DNA of 64,000 nt, from positions 631-64,630 of the forward strand of contig NZ_LMMO01000004.1 of assembly GCF_001422285.1 (NCBI RefSeq), read 5' to 3'. This stretch comes from Frigoribacterium sp. Leaf263 (GTDB lineage Bacteria > Actinomycetota > Actinomycetes > Actinomycetales > Microbacteriaceae). The first letter of the stretch is position 1. Every line of letters starts with the position of its first letter. A program made the translations under genes and the position numbers. Below are positions 1 to 8,075 of this stretch, in pieces. Under the pieces are notes generated by a model. The model made no database searches. It saw only the letters and a program-made list of their open reading frames with translations, and was not told where the DNA came from.

Positions 1-58
1 CGCCGGAGGCCAGGAGGAGGTCGGTGTAGTCGGCGTCGCCGGTCGTCAGACGGGTCAT
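1..58 (-). CDS. truncated N-terminus of an unidentified protein
   Basis: An ATG on the minus strand at 58 opens a frame that runs off the left edge, reading MTRLTTGDADYTDLLLASG. The fragment is 19 residues long, too short to assign to a family. It is divergent from the glutathione peroxidase gene, separated by about 220 bases that hold two hairpins. Whether this is really a gene depends on sequence outside the window. Confidence 0.45.
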   Translation of the reverse strand, partial: MTRLTTGDADYTDLLLASG

Positions 59-66
59 CACGACGA

Positions 67-97
67 CAGGGGCCCCGGCCCCGTGCCGGGACCCCTG
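67..97. terminator. GC-rich hairpin
   Basis: CAGGGGCCCCGGC (67-79) pairs with GCCGGGACCCCTG (85-97) around a five-base loop. It has no T-run on either side. It sits just upstream of the truncated minus-strand gene, so it could also be part of a 5' leader. Confidence 0.35.
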
Positions 98-107
98 TTC
101 CCGGTGG

Positions 108-154
108 AACCCCACCCCGCCAGCCCTCACCAGGCCGGCAGGGTGGGGTTTTCC
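108..154 (+). terminator. strong rho-independent terminator-like hairpin
   Basis: AACCCCACCC near 108 pairs with GGGTGGGGTT ending at about 150, extended inward by CGCCAGCC/GGCCGGC, and TTTT follows directly on the plus strand. No plus-strand gene is visible to its left. It therefore either ends a transcript from a small unseen RNA or acts as an attenuator ahead of the peroxidase gene. Confidence 0.55.
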
Positions 155-279
155 CGTACCCGCCCCGGGCCGACCGCCCGAGGTCGGCCGGCCGGGCTGG
201 ACCGTCACCTCCCCTGCCCCCAGCAGGCGCACACCTGGCGCGCCCTGATCTCCCCGCCGGGCAGCGTAGGTTCGACCCC

Positions 280-765
280 ATGAGCGCACTGGATCCGATC
301 GACCTGACCACCCTCCGCGGCGACACCACGACCTTCGGCGCGTACAGCGACAAGGTGGTGCTGGTCGTCAACGTCGCCTCGCGGTGCGGGCTGGCCCCCC
401 AGTACGAGAAGCTTGAGGAGCTGCAGAGGACGTACGGCGAGCGCGGCTTCACGGTGCTGGGGTTCCCGAGCAATCAGTTCCTGCAGGAGCTCGGGTCGTC
501 CGAGGCGATCGACGAGTACTGCTCGGCGACCTGGGGCGTCACGTTCCCGATGATGGAGAAGATCCGCGTCAACGGCCGCCACGAGCACCCGCTGTACACC
601 GAGCTGAAGAAGGCCGTCGACGCCGACGGCAAGGGCGGCAAGGTGAAGTGGAACTTCGAGAAGTTCGTCATCACCCCCGGAGGCGCGGTGCACCGCTTCC
701 GCCCGACCACCGAGCCCGACGCCCCCGAGATCGTGTCGCTGATCGAGGCGTCGCTCCCGGCCTAG
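280..765 (+). CDS. glutathione/thioredoxin peroxidase (GPx family, Cys type)
   Basis: The 161-residue thioredoxin-fold peroxidase reduces hydrogen peroxide and organic hydroperoxides in the cytosol, usually with thioredoxin in bacteria. Visible residues are the peroxidatic Cys36 in NVASRCGL, Gln66 in GFPSNQF, the WNFEKF motif, and Cys81 in DEYCSATWGVTFP, which corresponds to the resolving Cys82 of yeast Gpx3. Length is typical for the family. The ATG lies 8 bases after a TAGGTT -10-like box at 266-271, so the mRNA is probably leaderless or nearly so. It is monocistronic and convergent with the glycosyltransferase gene, whose stop is 23 bases away. Confidence 0.93.
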   Translation: MSALDPIDLTTLRGDTTTFGAYSDKVVLVVNVASRCGLAPQYEKLEELQRTYGERGFTVLGFPSNQFLQELGSSEAIDEYCSATWGVTFPMMEKIRVNGRHEHPLYTELKKAVDADGKGGKVKWNFEKFVITPGGAVHRFRPTTEPDAPEIVSLIEASLPA

Positions 766-787
766 GCGCACCGCCTGGGCAGTGCCC

Positions 788-1516
788 CTAGGCCACGGGT
801 CGCTGCCCGAGCAGATCCAGGGCGAGGTAGCCGGCGTAGCCGCCGGGCGTCCGCCCCACGCTCCGACCCGAGGTCAGCACCTCGCCGGCGTCGGAGGCGG
901 TGACGACGGCACCGCTGTCTCTCAGCCGCTGCACGAGCACGACGTCCTCGTGCAGGTCGAGCGGATCGAAGCCCCCGGCCCGCCGGTAGGCGATCGCGTG
1001 CATGCCGAGGTTGGCGCCGTGCACGTGCCCGTTCGGACGCCCCGGGGTGTGGCGGGCCGTCCAGGCGGCGATCCGCTCGGCGTCGAGGTCGGCGAAGTCG
1101 GGGCGCACCGTGCCGACCATGACGTCGGCGCCGTCGTCGGCGAGCTCGACCTGCACGGTCAGCCACCGCGGGGGCACGGCCGAGTCGGCGTCGGTGTTGG
1201 CGATCCACACCGAGCTCCCGTCGACGCCGAGCTGCGCGAGATGTCGCATGGCCTCGTCGACCCCGGCGGCGCGGGCCATGCCCACGGCCCGGCCGGCCGT
1301 CTCGATCACGACGACGTCGGGGGCCCGCCGGGCGCGATCGGCGGTGTCGTCGGTGCAGGCGTCGGCGACGACGACGGTGACGACCCGCACCTCCGGGGCG
1401 ATGCCCTTCAGCTGCTCACGTGCGACCGCGATCGAGGCGAGGCACCGCTCGATCAGATCGGACTCGTCGCGCGCGGGGACGACCACGGCCACCCCGAGGA
1501 GGCGCGGCGCGGTCAC
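788..1516 (-). CDS. family 2 glycosyltransferase
   Basis: The 242-residue protein has a GT-A fold signature: an N-terminal strand VAVVVPARDESDLIERCL, a VVVADACTDDTADRA loop, and the metal-binding NTDADS at about residue 108 (DXD type). A later LHEDVVLVQRL region resembles the catalytic ED motif of GT2 enzymes. The GTG start at 1516 overlaps the stop of the upstream gene (GTGA), showing translational coupling. The start region itself is a copy of the dispersed AGGAGGCGCG repeat in reverse, read as PRLLGV. It is the last gene of a three-gene operon with a PIG-L/methyltransferase fusion and an acyl-CoA dehydrogenase-like protein. The acceptor is unknown. Confidence 0.85.
   Translation of the reverse strand: MTAPRLLGVAVVVPARDESDLIERCLASIAVAREQLKGIAPEVRVVTVVVADACTDDTADRARRAPDVVVIETAGRAVGMARAAGVDEAMRHLAQLGVDGSSVWIANTDADSAVPPRWLTVQVELADDGADVMVGTVRPDFADLDAERIAAWTARHTPGRPNGHVHGANLGMHAIAYRRAGGFDPLDLHEDVVLVQRLRDSGAVVTASDAGEVLTSGRSVGRTPGGYAGYLALDLLGQRPVA
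1496..1506 (+). repeat. dispersed repeat copy at a gene start
   Basis: An exact GAGGAGGCGCG core on the plus strand spans codons 4-8 of the glycosyltransferase gene, immediately after the GTGA overlap. It therefore contributes the N-terminal residues PRLLG. Confidence 0.8.
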
Positions 1517-3003
1517 CGCAGACCCGTCCGGGCCGCCACGGATCGCCCGTCGCGCGACCGCACGTCGACCACGAAGTCGGCCTCGTCGTGGTGCGCGACG
1601 GCGTGCAGTCCCGGTCGGCGGACGAGTGCGGCGTGCACGTCGTCGCCGCTCTGCCGGAAGTCGTCGGCGCCGTGCCGCCAGTGGCACGCGACGACGACGC
1701 CGGTGGGCGTCAGCACCCGCTCGACGTCGTCGAGGAGCCGCTCGAACTGCTCGGGGTCGAGGTAGTAGCCCACCTCGCTGATCAGCACGAGGTCGTAGGG
1801 GCCGGCGTCAGGCAGCCCCCGCGTCACGTCGGCCTGCTCGACCCGCACGTGCGGACGACCGGCCACCCGGGCGCGGGCCTGCTCGACGGCGACGAGCGAC
1901 ACGTCGAGGGCGAGCACCGACGAGGCGCGCTCGGCGAGCTCGGCCGTCACGACGCCGATCGAGCAGCCGATCTCGAGCACCGCGCCGAGCCGTTCGTCGG
2001 GCAGCGACCCGAGCGTGATCGCCCGCTTGCGTCGTTCGTACCAGCGCGTCGTGACGCCCCACGGGTCGGCCTGCCGGGCATGCGTCGCGTCGAAGCGGCT
2101 GCCCGGCACCGCGCCCGCGTCGGCGCCCGCGTCGGCATTCCGCCCGTCGGGCGCGTGGCCGGCCGCGCCGTCGGGCGCATGGTCGGACGCGCCGCCGGCC
2201 GCGCCGTCAGGCGCCCGGGGCGTCGACCGCACGAAGACCTCGGCGTCGCGACGGAAGTGCGCGACGAAGTCGGGGCGCAGCACGGCCTCGTCGCCCGGCT
2301 CGGACGACAGGGGTCGCAGCTGCGAGGCGTGACGGTCGAGCGCCCGGGCCGCGGCCTCGCGGGCGGCGGGGTCGAGCTCGACCCGCACGAGGTCGTCCCA
2401 CGGCACGTCGGGGTGCTCGGGATCGCCCCAGTGCCAGAGCCAGACCGGGTACTCGAACAGCGCGGGGCCGCCCTCGGCCGCCCCGGCCGCCTCGTCCGCC
2501 ACCGCCTCCGCCACGAGCTCCGCCGCGATCTCGCCGAGCACCCGGTGGTCGCGGTGCCCGTCGCCGCGCCACGGCGCGAGCACGACGGAGGGGTGGAGCC
2601 CGCGGATGATCGAGGCGAGACGGGTGCGGATGTCGGCCCGCGCCTCCTGCAGGGCTCCGTCGGCGACGTCGAGCAGCACGAGGTCGATGCCGGCGCCGAG
2701 CTCGTCGAGGGCCGCGCGCGCCTCGGCGGCCCGTTCGTGACGGAGCGCCTCGGCGGTCGTCGTGCGCGAGTCGGGGTGCGAGCCCGCCCCGTCGCTGACG
2801 ACCACGACCGTGACCGACCGGCCCGCGCGCACCGCGAGCGCGATGAGTCCGCCCGCACCGAGCGTCTCGTCGTCGGCGTGCGCCGAGAGCACGAGCAGGG
2901 GCCCGTCGCCGAGGAGGCGCGGGTCGCCCGGCAGCGCCGCCAGCCGGCCGTCGTCGACCCAGGCCGCGACGGAGCCGGCGGGGTCGCGCGCGTCGAACCT
3001 CAC
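1513..3003 (-). CDS. bifunctional PIG-L family deacetylase / class I SAM-dependent methyltransferase
   Basis: The 496-residue fusion starts with a PIG-L/LmbE deacetylase domain: SAHADDETLGAGG gives the AHxDDE zinc motif at about residue 32, and DGHRDHRVLGE gives the second histidine pair. This family hydrolyses N-acetylglucosamine-type amides. A low-complexity linker rich in APDG repeats (about 265-300) leads to a Rossmann methyltransferase with LEIGCSIGVVTAEL as SAM motif I near residue 345. The start is one of two adjacent GTG codons (3003 or 3006); 3003 overlaps the upstream stop as GTGA. The protein lies between an acyl-CoA dehydrogenase-like and a glycosyltransferase gene, suggesting a pathway that deacetylates, methylates and glycosylates one substrate. 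Two dispersed repeat copies (2639, 2911) lie in the gene. Confidence 0.88.
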   Translation of the reverse strand: MRFDARDPAGSVAAWVDDGRLAALPGDPRLLGDGPLLVLSAHADDETLGAGGLIALAVRAGRSVTVVVVSDGAGSHPDSRTTTAEALRHERAAEARAALDELGAGIDLVLLDVADGALQEARADIRTRLASIIRGLHPSVVLAPWRGDGHRDHRVLGEIAAELVAEAVADEAAGAAEGGPALFEYPVWLWHWGDPEHPDVPWDDLVRVELDPAAREAAARALDRHASQLRPLSSEPGDEAVLRPDFVAHFRRDAEVFVRSTPRAPDGAAGGASDHAPDGAAGHAPDGRNADAGADAGAVPGSRFDATHARQADPWGVTTRWYERRKRAITLGSLPDERLGAVLEIGCSIGVVTAELAERASSVLALDVSLVAVEQARARVAGRPHVRVEQADVTRGLPDAGPYDLVLISEVGYYLDPEQFERLLDDVERVLTPTGVVVACHWRHGADDFRQSGDDVHAALVRRPGLHAVAHHDEADFVVDVRSRDGRSVAARTGLR

Positions 3004-4046
3004 CACGGGGCGACGGCGCTCTCGCGCAGCTGACGCCCGAGCGACGCGTCGTCCCTCTCGGCGTGGTGCTGCCGCAGGTAGAGGCCGAGGTCGGCGACGC
3101 GCTTGGCGTGCGCGTCGTCGGAGACGAGGGGCGCGGGGCCCAGAGCGCGGCCGACCCGGGTCAGGACGTCGTCGGCGGCATGGGCGACCGTGGTGCGCAC
3201 GCGCTTCGCGAGGAGCCGGCCCTCGTCGCCGGTCGCGGCGCCCGAGTCGACGAGGGTCGCGGCCTCGGCCAGAGCACGTCGGGCGTCCGAGAGCCGCTCG
3301 TCGACGGCGCCGAGCGCGGCGGCGGAGAACGGTTCGGGGTCGCGGCGGACCACGGAGCGGTGCAGCTCGCGGGCGACGCCCACGGCCCCGCCGTACCAGC
3401 AGGCCGCGACGGCGATGCCGCCCCACGAGAAGCCCGGACGCTCGAGGTACCAGCCGGGCTCGCCGACCGGCGTGGCCTCGACCGCGTCGAAGCGCACGGG
3501 ACCCGACGGGATCTCGACGAGACCCCGCGCGTGCCAGGCCCCCTCGGCCACCTCGACCCCCGGCTGGCGCAGGTCGACGGCGAAGAGCCGGCGCTCGTCG
3601 CCCGCCCAGGCGGTGACGAGGGCCGAGTCGAGAACGCCGGCGAGCGAGCACCAGCCCTTCTCGCCCGAGAGCGCCCACCTGTCGCCGACGGGCAGCGCCT
3701 CGAGCCGGGCCCCGGGCAGCTCGGCGGCGAAGACGCCCCAGCTGACTCCCGCCGAGGAGGCGCGGGTCGTCCCGGGCAGCTGGCCTGCGTCGACCGCCTG
3801 GCTCAGGATCGCGATCGCGTCGAGATGCGGTTCGACGGCGCGCGCGGCGCCCAGGTCGTGGGCGGCGAGGGTCGCGAGGGCGCGCCACAGGTCGGCGGTG
3901 CGACCGGCCCCGGGGACGGGCGCCGCGCCTCCGTCGCCGTCGGTCAGCGACACGGCGAGCCGCAGGGCGCCGGGGACGTCGGAGGGGAGGTGGTCGGTGA
4001 TCAGTCGGGTGAGCGTTCCCGGTTCGCCGGGGACGGAGAGCTGCAT
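3000..4046 (-). CDS. acyl-CoA dehydrogenase-like flavoprotein
   Basis: The 348-residue protein has the order expected of the acyl-CoA dehydrogenase fold: a helical N-terminal part, a middle beta domain with WALSGEKGWCSLAG (about 128-141), and a C-terminal helical domain. It is shorter than typical acyl-CoA dehydrogenases (about 380). I cannot place the catalytic glutamate, so it may act on a non-standard substrate or have lost activity. A repeat copy at 3754 encodes part of TRASSAG in the linker before the middle domain. It is first in the operon and its stop overlaps the next GTG. The ATG at 4046 lies about 550 bases from the divergently regulated ald locus. Confidence 0.75.
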   Translation of the reverse strand: MQLSVPGEPGTLTRLITDHLPSDVPGALRLAVSLTDGDGGAAPVPGAGRTADLWRALATLAAHDLGAARAVEPHLDAIAILSQAVDAGQLPGTTRASSAGVSWGVFAAELPGARLEALPVGDRWALSGEKGWCSLAGVLDSALVTAWAGDERRLFAVDLRQPGVEVAEGAWHARGLVEIPSGPVRFDAVEATPVGEPGWYLERPGFSWGGIAVAACWYGGAVGVARELHRSVVRRDPEPFSAAALGAVDERLSDARRALAEAATLVDSGAATGDEGRLLAKRVRTTVAHAADDVLTRVGRALGPAPLVSDDAHAKRVADLGLYLRQHHAERDDASLGRQLRESAVAPW

Positions 4047-4083
4047 GGTCCGAACATATCCGCTGCCGCCGACACCGGTCCGA

Positions 4084-4599
4084 TCAGCGGAACGAGGCCG
4101 CCACGCCGTTGCGGTGGTAGTCGAACACGATGCTCGTGCGGGTCGAGGCGACGCTCGGCTGCGCGGACAGATGGTCGACGACGAACGTGCGGATCTCGCT
4201 CGAGTCGGACACCGCGATGTGCACGATGAAGTCGTCCTGCCCGCCGAGGAAGAACACCTGCAGCACCTCGGGCAGGCTCCGCACGGCCTCCGAGAACGCC
4301 GTGATGGCCGCCTGCCGCGAACCGGGCCGCAGGGTGACGCCGACGATCGCCTGCAGCGGCCGGCCGATGCGGCGCTGGTCGACGCTCGTGAGGAACCCGG
4401 TGATGACCCCGCGGTCGATCAGCGAGCGCAGACGCGTGTGGGCCGTCGACGGAGCCACGCCGACGGCCGCGGCGAGCGCCGCGTTCGAGAGGCGCCCGTC
4501 GGTGACGAGCACGTCGAGCAGGCGCCGGTCGACCTCGTCGAGATCGGCAGGAGGCGCGGCAACGGGTCGAAGATCGTTCGGTTCGGACACGGGAAACAC
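4084..4599 (-). CDS. Lrp/AsnC family regulator, probable AldR-type regulator of ald
   Basis: The 171-residue protein has an N-terminal winged helix-turn-helix (LSNAALAAAVGVAPSTAHTRLRSL, about 37-60) followed by a RAM ligand-binding domain (AIVGVTLRPGS onward). It is divergently transcribed from alanine dehydrogenase across 143 bases. In mycobacteria the same arrangement encodes AldR, which controls ald in response to amino acids, so an equivalent role is inferred here. A proline/alanine-rich N-terminal extension of about 17 residues precedes the HTH. A dispersed repeat variant (4548) encodes part of that extension. Confidence 0.88.
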   Translation of the reverse strand: MFPVSEPNDLRPVAAPPADLDEVDRRLLDVLVTDGRLSNAALAAAVGVAPSTAHTRLRSLIDRGVITGFLTSVDQRRIGRPLQAIVGVTLRPGSRQAAITAFSEAVRSLPEVLQVFFLGGQDDFIVHIAVSDSSEIRTFVVDHLSAQPSVASTRTSIVFDYHRNGVAASFR

Positions 4600-4742
4600 C
4601 TCTCAGAAGGGCGCGACAGGTCGATCGCCCGATCTTCGCAGAATTCTCTTCGGCGGAAACACGGATGAAACGAATCGACGTCAGCATCGTCTCAACGATC
4701 GACGACGACCGGCCCGCGGGCCCCGACACGACAGGAGACGCC

Positions 4743-5858
4743 ATGCGCGTCGGAGTCCCCACCGAGATCAAGAACAACGAGAACCGCGTGGCCGTCACCC
4801 CGGCCGGGGTCGACGCCCTCGTGCGACGCGGCCACGAGGTGCTGATCGAGAGCGGCGCCGGCGTGGGATCGCGCATCCTCGACGCCGACTACCTCGCCGC
4901 CGGGGCGACGATCGTCGAGACGGCCGCCGAGGTCTGGTCGCGGGCCGACCTGCTGCTGAAGGTGAAGGAGCCGATCGCGAGCGAGCACCCGCTGCTCCGC
5001 GAGGGGCAGGTGCTCTTCACGTACCTGCACCTCGCGGCCGACCGGGAGCTGACGGAGGCGCTGGTCGCCTCCCGGACGACCGCCCTCGCCTACGAGACGG
5101 TCCAGCTGCCCGACCGGTCGCTGCCGCTCCTCCAGCCGATGAGCGAGGTGGCCGGCCGGCTCTCGATCACGGTCGGCGCCTACCAGCTGATGCGCGCCTC
5201 CGGGGGGCGCGGCACCCTGCTCGGGGGTGTGCCCGGGACCCCGAGGGCGAAGGTCGTCGTGATCGGCGGAGGCGTCGCCGGCGAGCACGCCGCCGCGAAC
5301 GCGCTGGGCCTCGGCGCGGACGTCACCGTGATCGACCTGTCGCTGCCCCGGCTGCGCGCCCTCGAGGTCCGCTTCGACGGGCGGGTGCAGACCCGGCCCT
5401 CGACGCCGCTCGAGATCGCCGCCCAGGTGCGCGAGGCGGACCTCGTCATCGGATCGGTGCTGATCCCGGGCGCGGCGGCGCCGAAGCTCGTGACCGACGA
5501 GATGGTCGCGACCATGAAGTCGGGGGCGGTGCTCGTCGACATCGCCATCGACCAGGGCGGATGCTTCGAGGGCTCGCGGCCGACGACGCACGACGACCCG
5601 ACCTTCGCGGTGCACGACGCGATCTACTACTGCGTGGCGAACATGCCGGGCGCGGTCCCCGAGACCTCGACCCGCGCCCTGACCAACGCGACCCTGCCCT
5701 ACGTCGTCGCCCTGGCCGAGCGGGGCTGGCGCGCCGCGACGGCGGCCGATCCGGCCCTGGCCGCCGGGGTCAACGTGCACTCCGGCGTCGTGACCAACGC
5801 GGGCGTCGCCGCCGCGCTCGGCATGCCGCTCGGGGCGGTGGCCCCGGCGGCGCCCTAG
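4743..5858 (+). CDS. ald: alanine dehydrogenase
   Basis: This NAD-dependent enzyme interconverts L-alanine and pyruvate plus ammonia in the cytosol. At 371 residues it has exactly the family length. Residues that match the well-studied mycobacterial enzyme are Arg15, Lys75 in LLKVKEP and His96 in FTYLHL. The nucleotide-binding motif is [13 protein letters not shown] near residue 175. The ATG at 4743 follows AGGAGACGCC, a good ribosome binding site, and begins the conserved [17 protein letters not shown], which rules out longer starts. It is divergent from an Lrp-family gene that probably regulates it. Confidence 0.97.
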   Translation: MRVGVPTEIKNNENRVAVTPAGVDALVRRGHEVLIESGAGVGSRILDADYLAAGATIVETAAEVWSRADLLLKVKEPIASEHPLLREGQVLFTYLHLAADRELTEALVASRTTALAYETVQLPDRSLPLLQPMSEVAGRLSITVGAYQLMRASGGRGTLLGGVPGTPRAKVVVIGGGVAGEHAAANALGLGADVTVIDLSLPRLRALEVRFDGRVQTRPSTPLEIAAQVREADLVIGSVLIPGAAAPKLVTDEMVATMKSGAVLVDIAIDQGGCFEGSRPTTHDDPTFAVHDAIYYCVANMPGAVPETSTRALTNATLPYVVALAERGWRAATAADPALAAGVNVHSGVVTNAGVAAALGMPLGAVAPAAP

Positions 5859-5884
5859 GCGATCGCGACGACGCGCCGGGCCGG

Positions 5885-5914
5885 TTGCGTCGGCACGATC
5901 GACCTGCCTACACT
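5885..5914 (+). promoter_or_regulatory. promoter of the small SOS-box gene
   Basis: TTGCGT (5885-5890) and TACACT (5909-5914) are separated by 18 bases. This predicts a transcript start near 5921, directly at the SOS box. Confidence 0.55.
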
Positions 5915-5923
5915 CGCCTCGGA

Positions 5924-5939
5924 TCGAACACGCGTTCGA
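5924..5939. promoter_or_regulatory. LexA (SOS) box
   Basis: TCGAACACGCGTTCGA is a perfect match to the actinobacterial and Bacillus-type LexA operator TCGAAC-N4-GTTCGA. It lies over the predicted start of transcription, between the -10 box and the ATG at 5954, where bound LexA would block the gene. Confidence 0.85.
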
Positions 5940-5953
5940 ACGGAAGGCGGGCC

Positions 5954-6226
5954 ATGAACATCTCCACGACGCGGTCGACGGTCGCTCTCTGGTTCGACGA
6001 CGGGCTGCCCGCGCGACTCGTGCACGACGGTGTGCGGTGGCGCGTCAGCGACACCCCGACCCCGCTCGTCGACGAGCCGACGATGGTGCACGAGCTCATC
6101 ACGCACCCGCCGCAGCGCTTCTACGGCTGGCGGTTCCAGGCGACGGCGTCGGACGGCACGACCCACATGTTCGAGGTCGTCCGCGACGCCGCCGGTCACT
6201 GGCTGCTCGGCCGCCTCTACGACTGA
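5954..6226 (+). CDS. small conserved protein, probably SOS-induced (DUF6504-like)
   Basis: The 90-residue cytosolic protein is rich in Trp, Arg and Asp, with the spaced pattern DDGLPARLVHDGVRWRV, then YGWRF, then FEVVRDAAGHWLLGRLYD. This resembles the small DUF6504-type proteins that often accompany error-prone polymerases in actinobacteria. That family call is from memory of the pattern and is uncertain. The ribosome binding site GGAAGG precedes the ATG at a normal distance. The strongest evidence on its role is the perfect LexA box in its promoter, which suggests a part in the DNA-damage response. It is monocistronic. Confidence 0.7.
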   Translation: MNISTTRSTVALWFDDGLPARLVHDGVRWRVSDTPTPLVDEPTMVHELITHPPQRFYGWRFQATASDGTTHMFEVVRDAAGHWLLGRLYD

Positions 6227-6346
6227 GCGCGCCTCCGTCCGGGTCGCGGCCGGTCTCGGCCGGCAGCGCCCACGTCTCCGGCCGGGCGGCGCCCGGTCTC
6301 CGGCCCGGCCGCGCCCGGGTCGAGCGGTGAGGCCGTCCGCCGGGGC

Positions 6347-7036
6347 TCAGTACCCGGAGCCGGCTGCGGAGTCGGCGCCCTCGACGAGAGCGCGCGTGCC
6401 CGAGACGCCGAGACGCGTGGCACCGGCGGCCACGTAGCGACGGGCGTCGTCGATGGTGCGCACGCCGCCCGAGGCCTTGACCCCGAGACGCCCGCCCACG
6501 GTCTGCGCCATGAGCCGCACGGCGTGCTCGGTCGCACCGCCGGTCGGGTGGAACCCGGTGCTGGTCTTGACGAAGTCTGCCCCGGCGCGCTCGGCCGCCT
6601 GGCAGACGGCGACGATCTCGTCGTCGCTGAGGGCAGCCGACTCGATGATCACCTTGAGCACGGTCGGGCTCGGCACGGCGCCGCGGACGATCGCGATGTC
6701 CTCCTCGACGCTGATGAAGTCGCCGGCCTTCGCGGCACCGACGTCGATGACCATGTCGACCTCGTGCGCGCCCGACGCGACGGCCTCGAGGGCCTCGGAC
6801 GCCTTGACGGCCGAGGTGTGCTTGCCGCTGGGGAACCCGGCGACGACGGCGATCTTCAGCTCGGAACCCTCGGGCAGCACCAGCGGCAGCATCGACGGCG
6901 AGACGCAGACGGAGTAGGCGCCGAGCTCGACGGCCTCCGCGATCAGGGCGTCGACGTCGGCGTGCGTCGCCTCGGGCTTCAACAGGGTGTGGTCGACCAG
7001 GCGGACGATGTCGGCGGCCTGCAGTGTCTCGGTCAT
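6347..7036 (-). CDS. deoC: deoxyribose-phosphate aldolase
   Basis: DeoC cleaves 2-deoxyribose-5-phosphate to glyceraldehyde-3-phosphate and acetaldehyde in deoxynucleoside catabolism. The 229-residue class I aldolase shows the N-terminal [12 protein letters not shown], the Schiff-base lysine in [10 protein letters not shown], and VKASGGVRT near the C-terminus. The ATG at 7036 is preceded by GGAAGGACC, which favours it over an upstream in-frame ATG. It stands alone; no nucleoside phosphorylase genes are adjacent. Confidence 0.96.
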   Translation of the reverse strand: MTETLQAADIVRLVDHTLLKPEATHADVDALIAEAVELGAYSVCVSPSMLPLVLPEGSELKIAVVAGFPSGKHTSAVKASEALEAVASGAHEVDMVIDVGAAKAGDFISVEEDIAIVRGAVPSPTVLKVIIESAALSDDEIVAVCQAAERAGADFVKTSTGFHPTGGATEHAVRLMAQTVGGRLGVKASGGVRTIDDARRYVAAGATRLGVSGTRALVEGADSAAGSGY

Positions 7037-7121
7037 GGGGGTCCTTCCGGGGCGATCGAGCCCGATCGGCTCGTCGTCCATCATCGACCGTCGCAGCGCG
7101 ACGACGAAACCGGCGGCCCGC

Positions 7122-7520
7122 TCAGGCCGGGCGACCGCCCTCTCGGCGCTTCTCGACCTCGGTCTCGAGGGCCCGCAGACGGGCCTGCTGCTCGTGGAAC
7201 TCGATCTCGCGGTCGAGGGCGGCGAGCTGCTCCTCGGTGCTGAGGGCGCGGGAGGCGGGGGCGACCGTCTGCGTGCGCGGGCCGCCGAATCCGAGCCGTT
7301 CGCGCCTCCTCGGATCCCCGAACGTCACGTTCTCCGTCGGTGCCGAGCGTTCGCGCCCGACGGCGAACCACAGGATGCTGCCGATCAGCGGCAGGAGCAC
7401 CACGAGCAGCACCCAGACGAGCTTCGGCAGGTGCTGCACCTGACCGTCCTGCCTCGTGATGATGTCCACCAGAGCGACGAGCACCAGGGCGAAGAGGAGG
7501 CCGGAGACGAGGACGTACAT
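7122..7520 (-). CDS. PLDc_N-domain membrane protein with coiled-coil tail
   Basis: The 132-residue protein begins with two membrane helices (about residues 3-22 and 34-54) bearing the PLDc_N pattern [26 protein letters not shown], as in the leader region of cardiolipin synthases but without the catalytic HKD domains. A charged tail follows, with a predicted coiled coil ([18 protein letters not shown], about 95-125). A dispersed repeat copy (7301) encodes part of the linker just after the membrane domain. Function is unknown; such short proteins are common in actinobacteria. Confidence 0.8.
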   Translation of the reverse strand: MYVLVSGLLFALVLVALVDIITRQDGQVQHLPKLVWVLLVVLLPLIGSILWFAVGRERSAPTENVTFGDPRRRERLGFGGPRTQTVAPASRALSTEEQLAALDREIEFHEQQARLRALETEVEKRREGGRPA

Positions 7521-7692
7521 GGGGTGATCATATTCAGGGAACTCCTACCTGCACCACCACCGGTTTGCAGGGTTTTCTGGATCAGATCGGACGAATCTGG
7601 CCCGCGGAGCCGCAGGAGTGGTTGAGTCGGTGATTGCCCGACCCCGTGGCAGCAACCGCGCCGACCCGGCGCACACGAAGAAAGCAGTCATC

Positions 7693-7971
7693 ATGCTCGG
7701 TCTGATCATCAGCCTCATCGTCATCGGCCTCATCGCCGGTGCAGTCGCCCGCCTCGTCGTCCCCGGCAAGCAGAACATCTCGATCCCCATGACCATCCTC
7801 CTGGGCATCATCGGATCGTTCGTCGGTGGATTCCTCGCCTACCTCATCTTCCCCGGCCAGAACCCCGACGGCTTCTTCCAGACCTCGGGCATCATCGGCT
7901 CGATCATCGGCGCCATCATCGTCCTGGTCATCTACCTCAAGGTCACCGGCCGCAAGGGTGCTCGCAACTAG
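7693..7971 (+). CDS. GlsB/YeaQ/YmgE family stress-response membrane protein
   Basis: The 92-residue protein has three membrane helices (about 2-24, 29-50 and 65-85) with the family signature GLIAGAVARLVVPGKQN near the start and GIIGSFVGGFLA in the middle. The family is associated with general and envelope stress, but its biochemical role is unknown. The gene is monocistronic and ends in a strong terminator 20 bases downstream. Codon use is strongly biased towards favoured codons, suggesting high expression. Confidence 0.9.
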   Translation: MLGLIISLIVIGLIAGAVARLVVPGKQNISIPMTILLGIIGSFVGGFLAYLIFPGQNPDGFFQTSGIIGSIIGAIIVLVIYLKVTGRKGARN

Positions 7972-7990
7972 TCGACACCGCACGGCCGGA

Positions 7991-8026
7991 CGGGCCGCCC
8001 TCCATCGCGGAGGGCGGCCCGTTCTC
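7991..8026 (+). terminator. rho-independent terminator
   Basis: CGGGCCGCCCTCC (7991-8003) pairs perfectly with GGAGGGCGGCCCG (8009-8021) around a five-base loop, and TTCTC follows. It ends the GlsB-family gene. Confidence 0.85.
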
Positions 8027-8075
8027 TCGTTCTCGGCGGGGGTCGGTGCGCGGGGCGGAGTTCGCCCGGGCGGCG

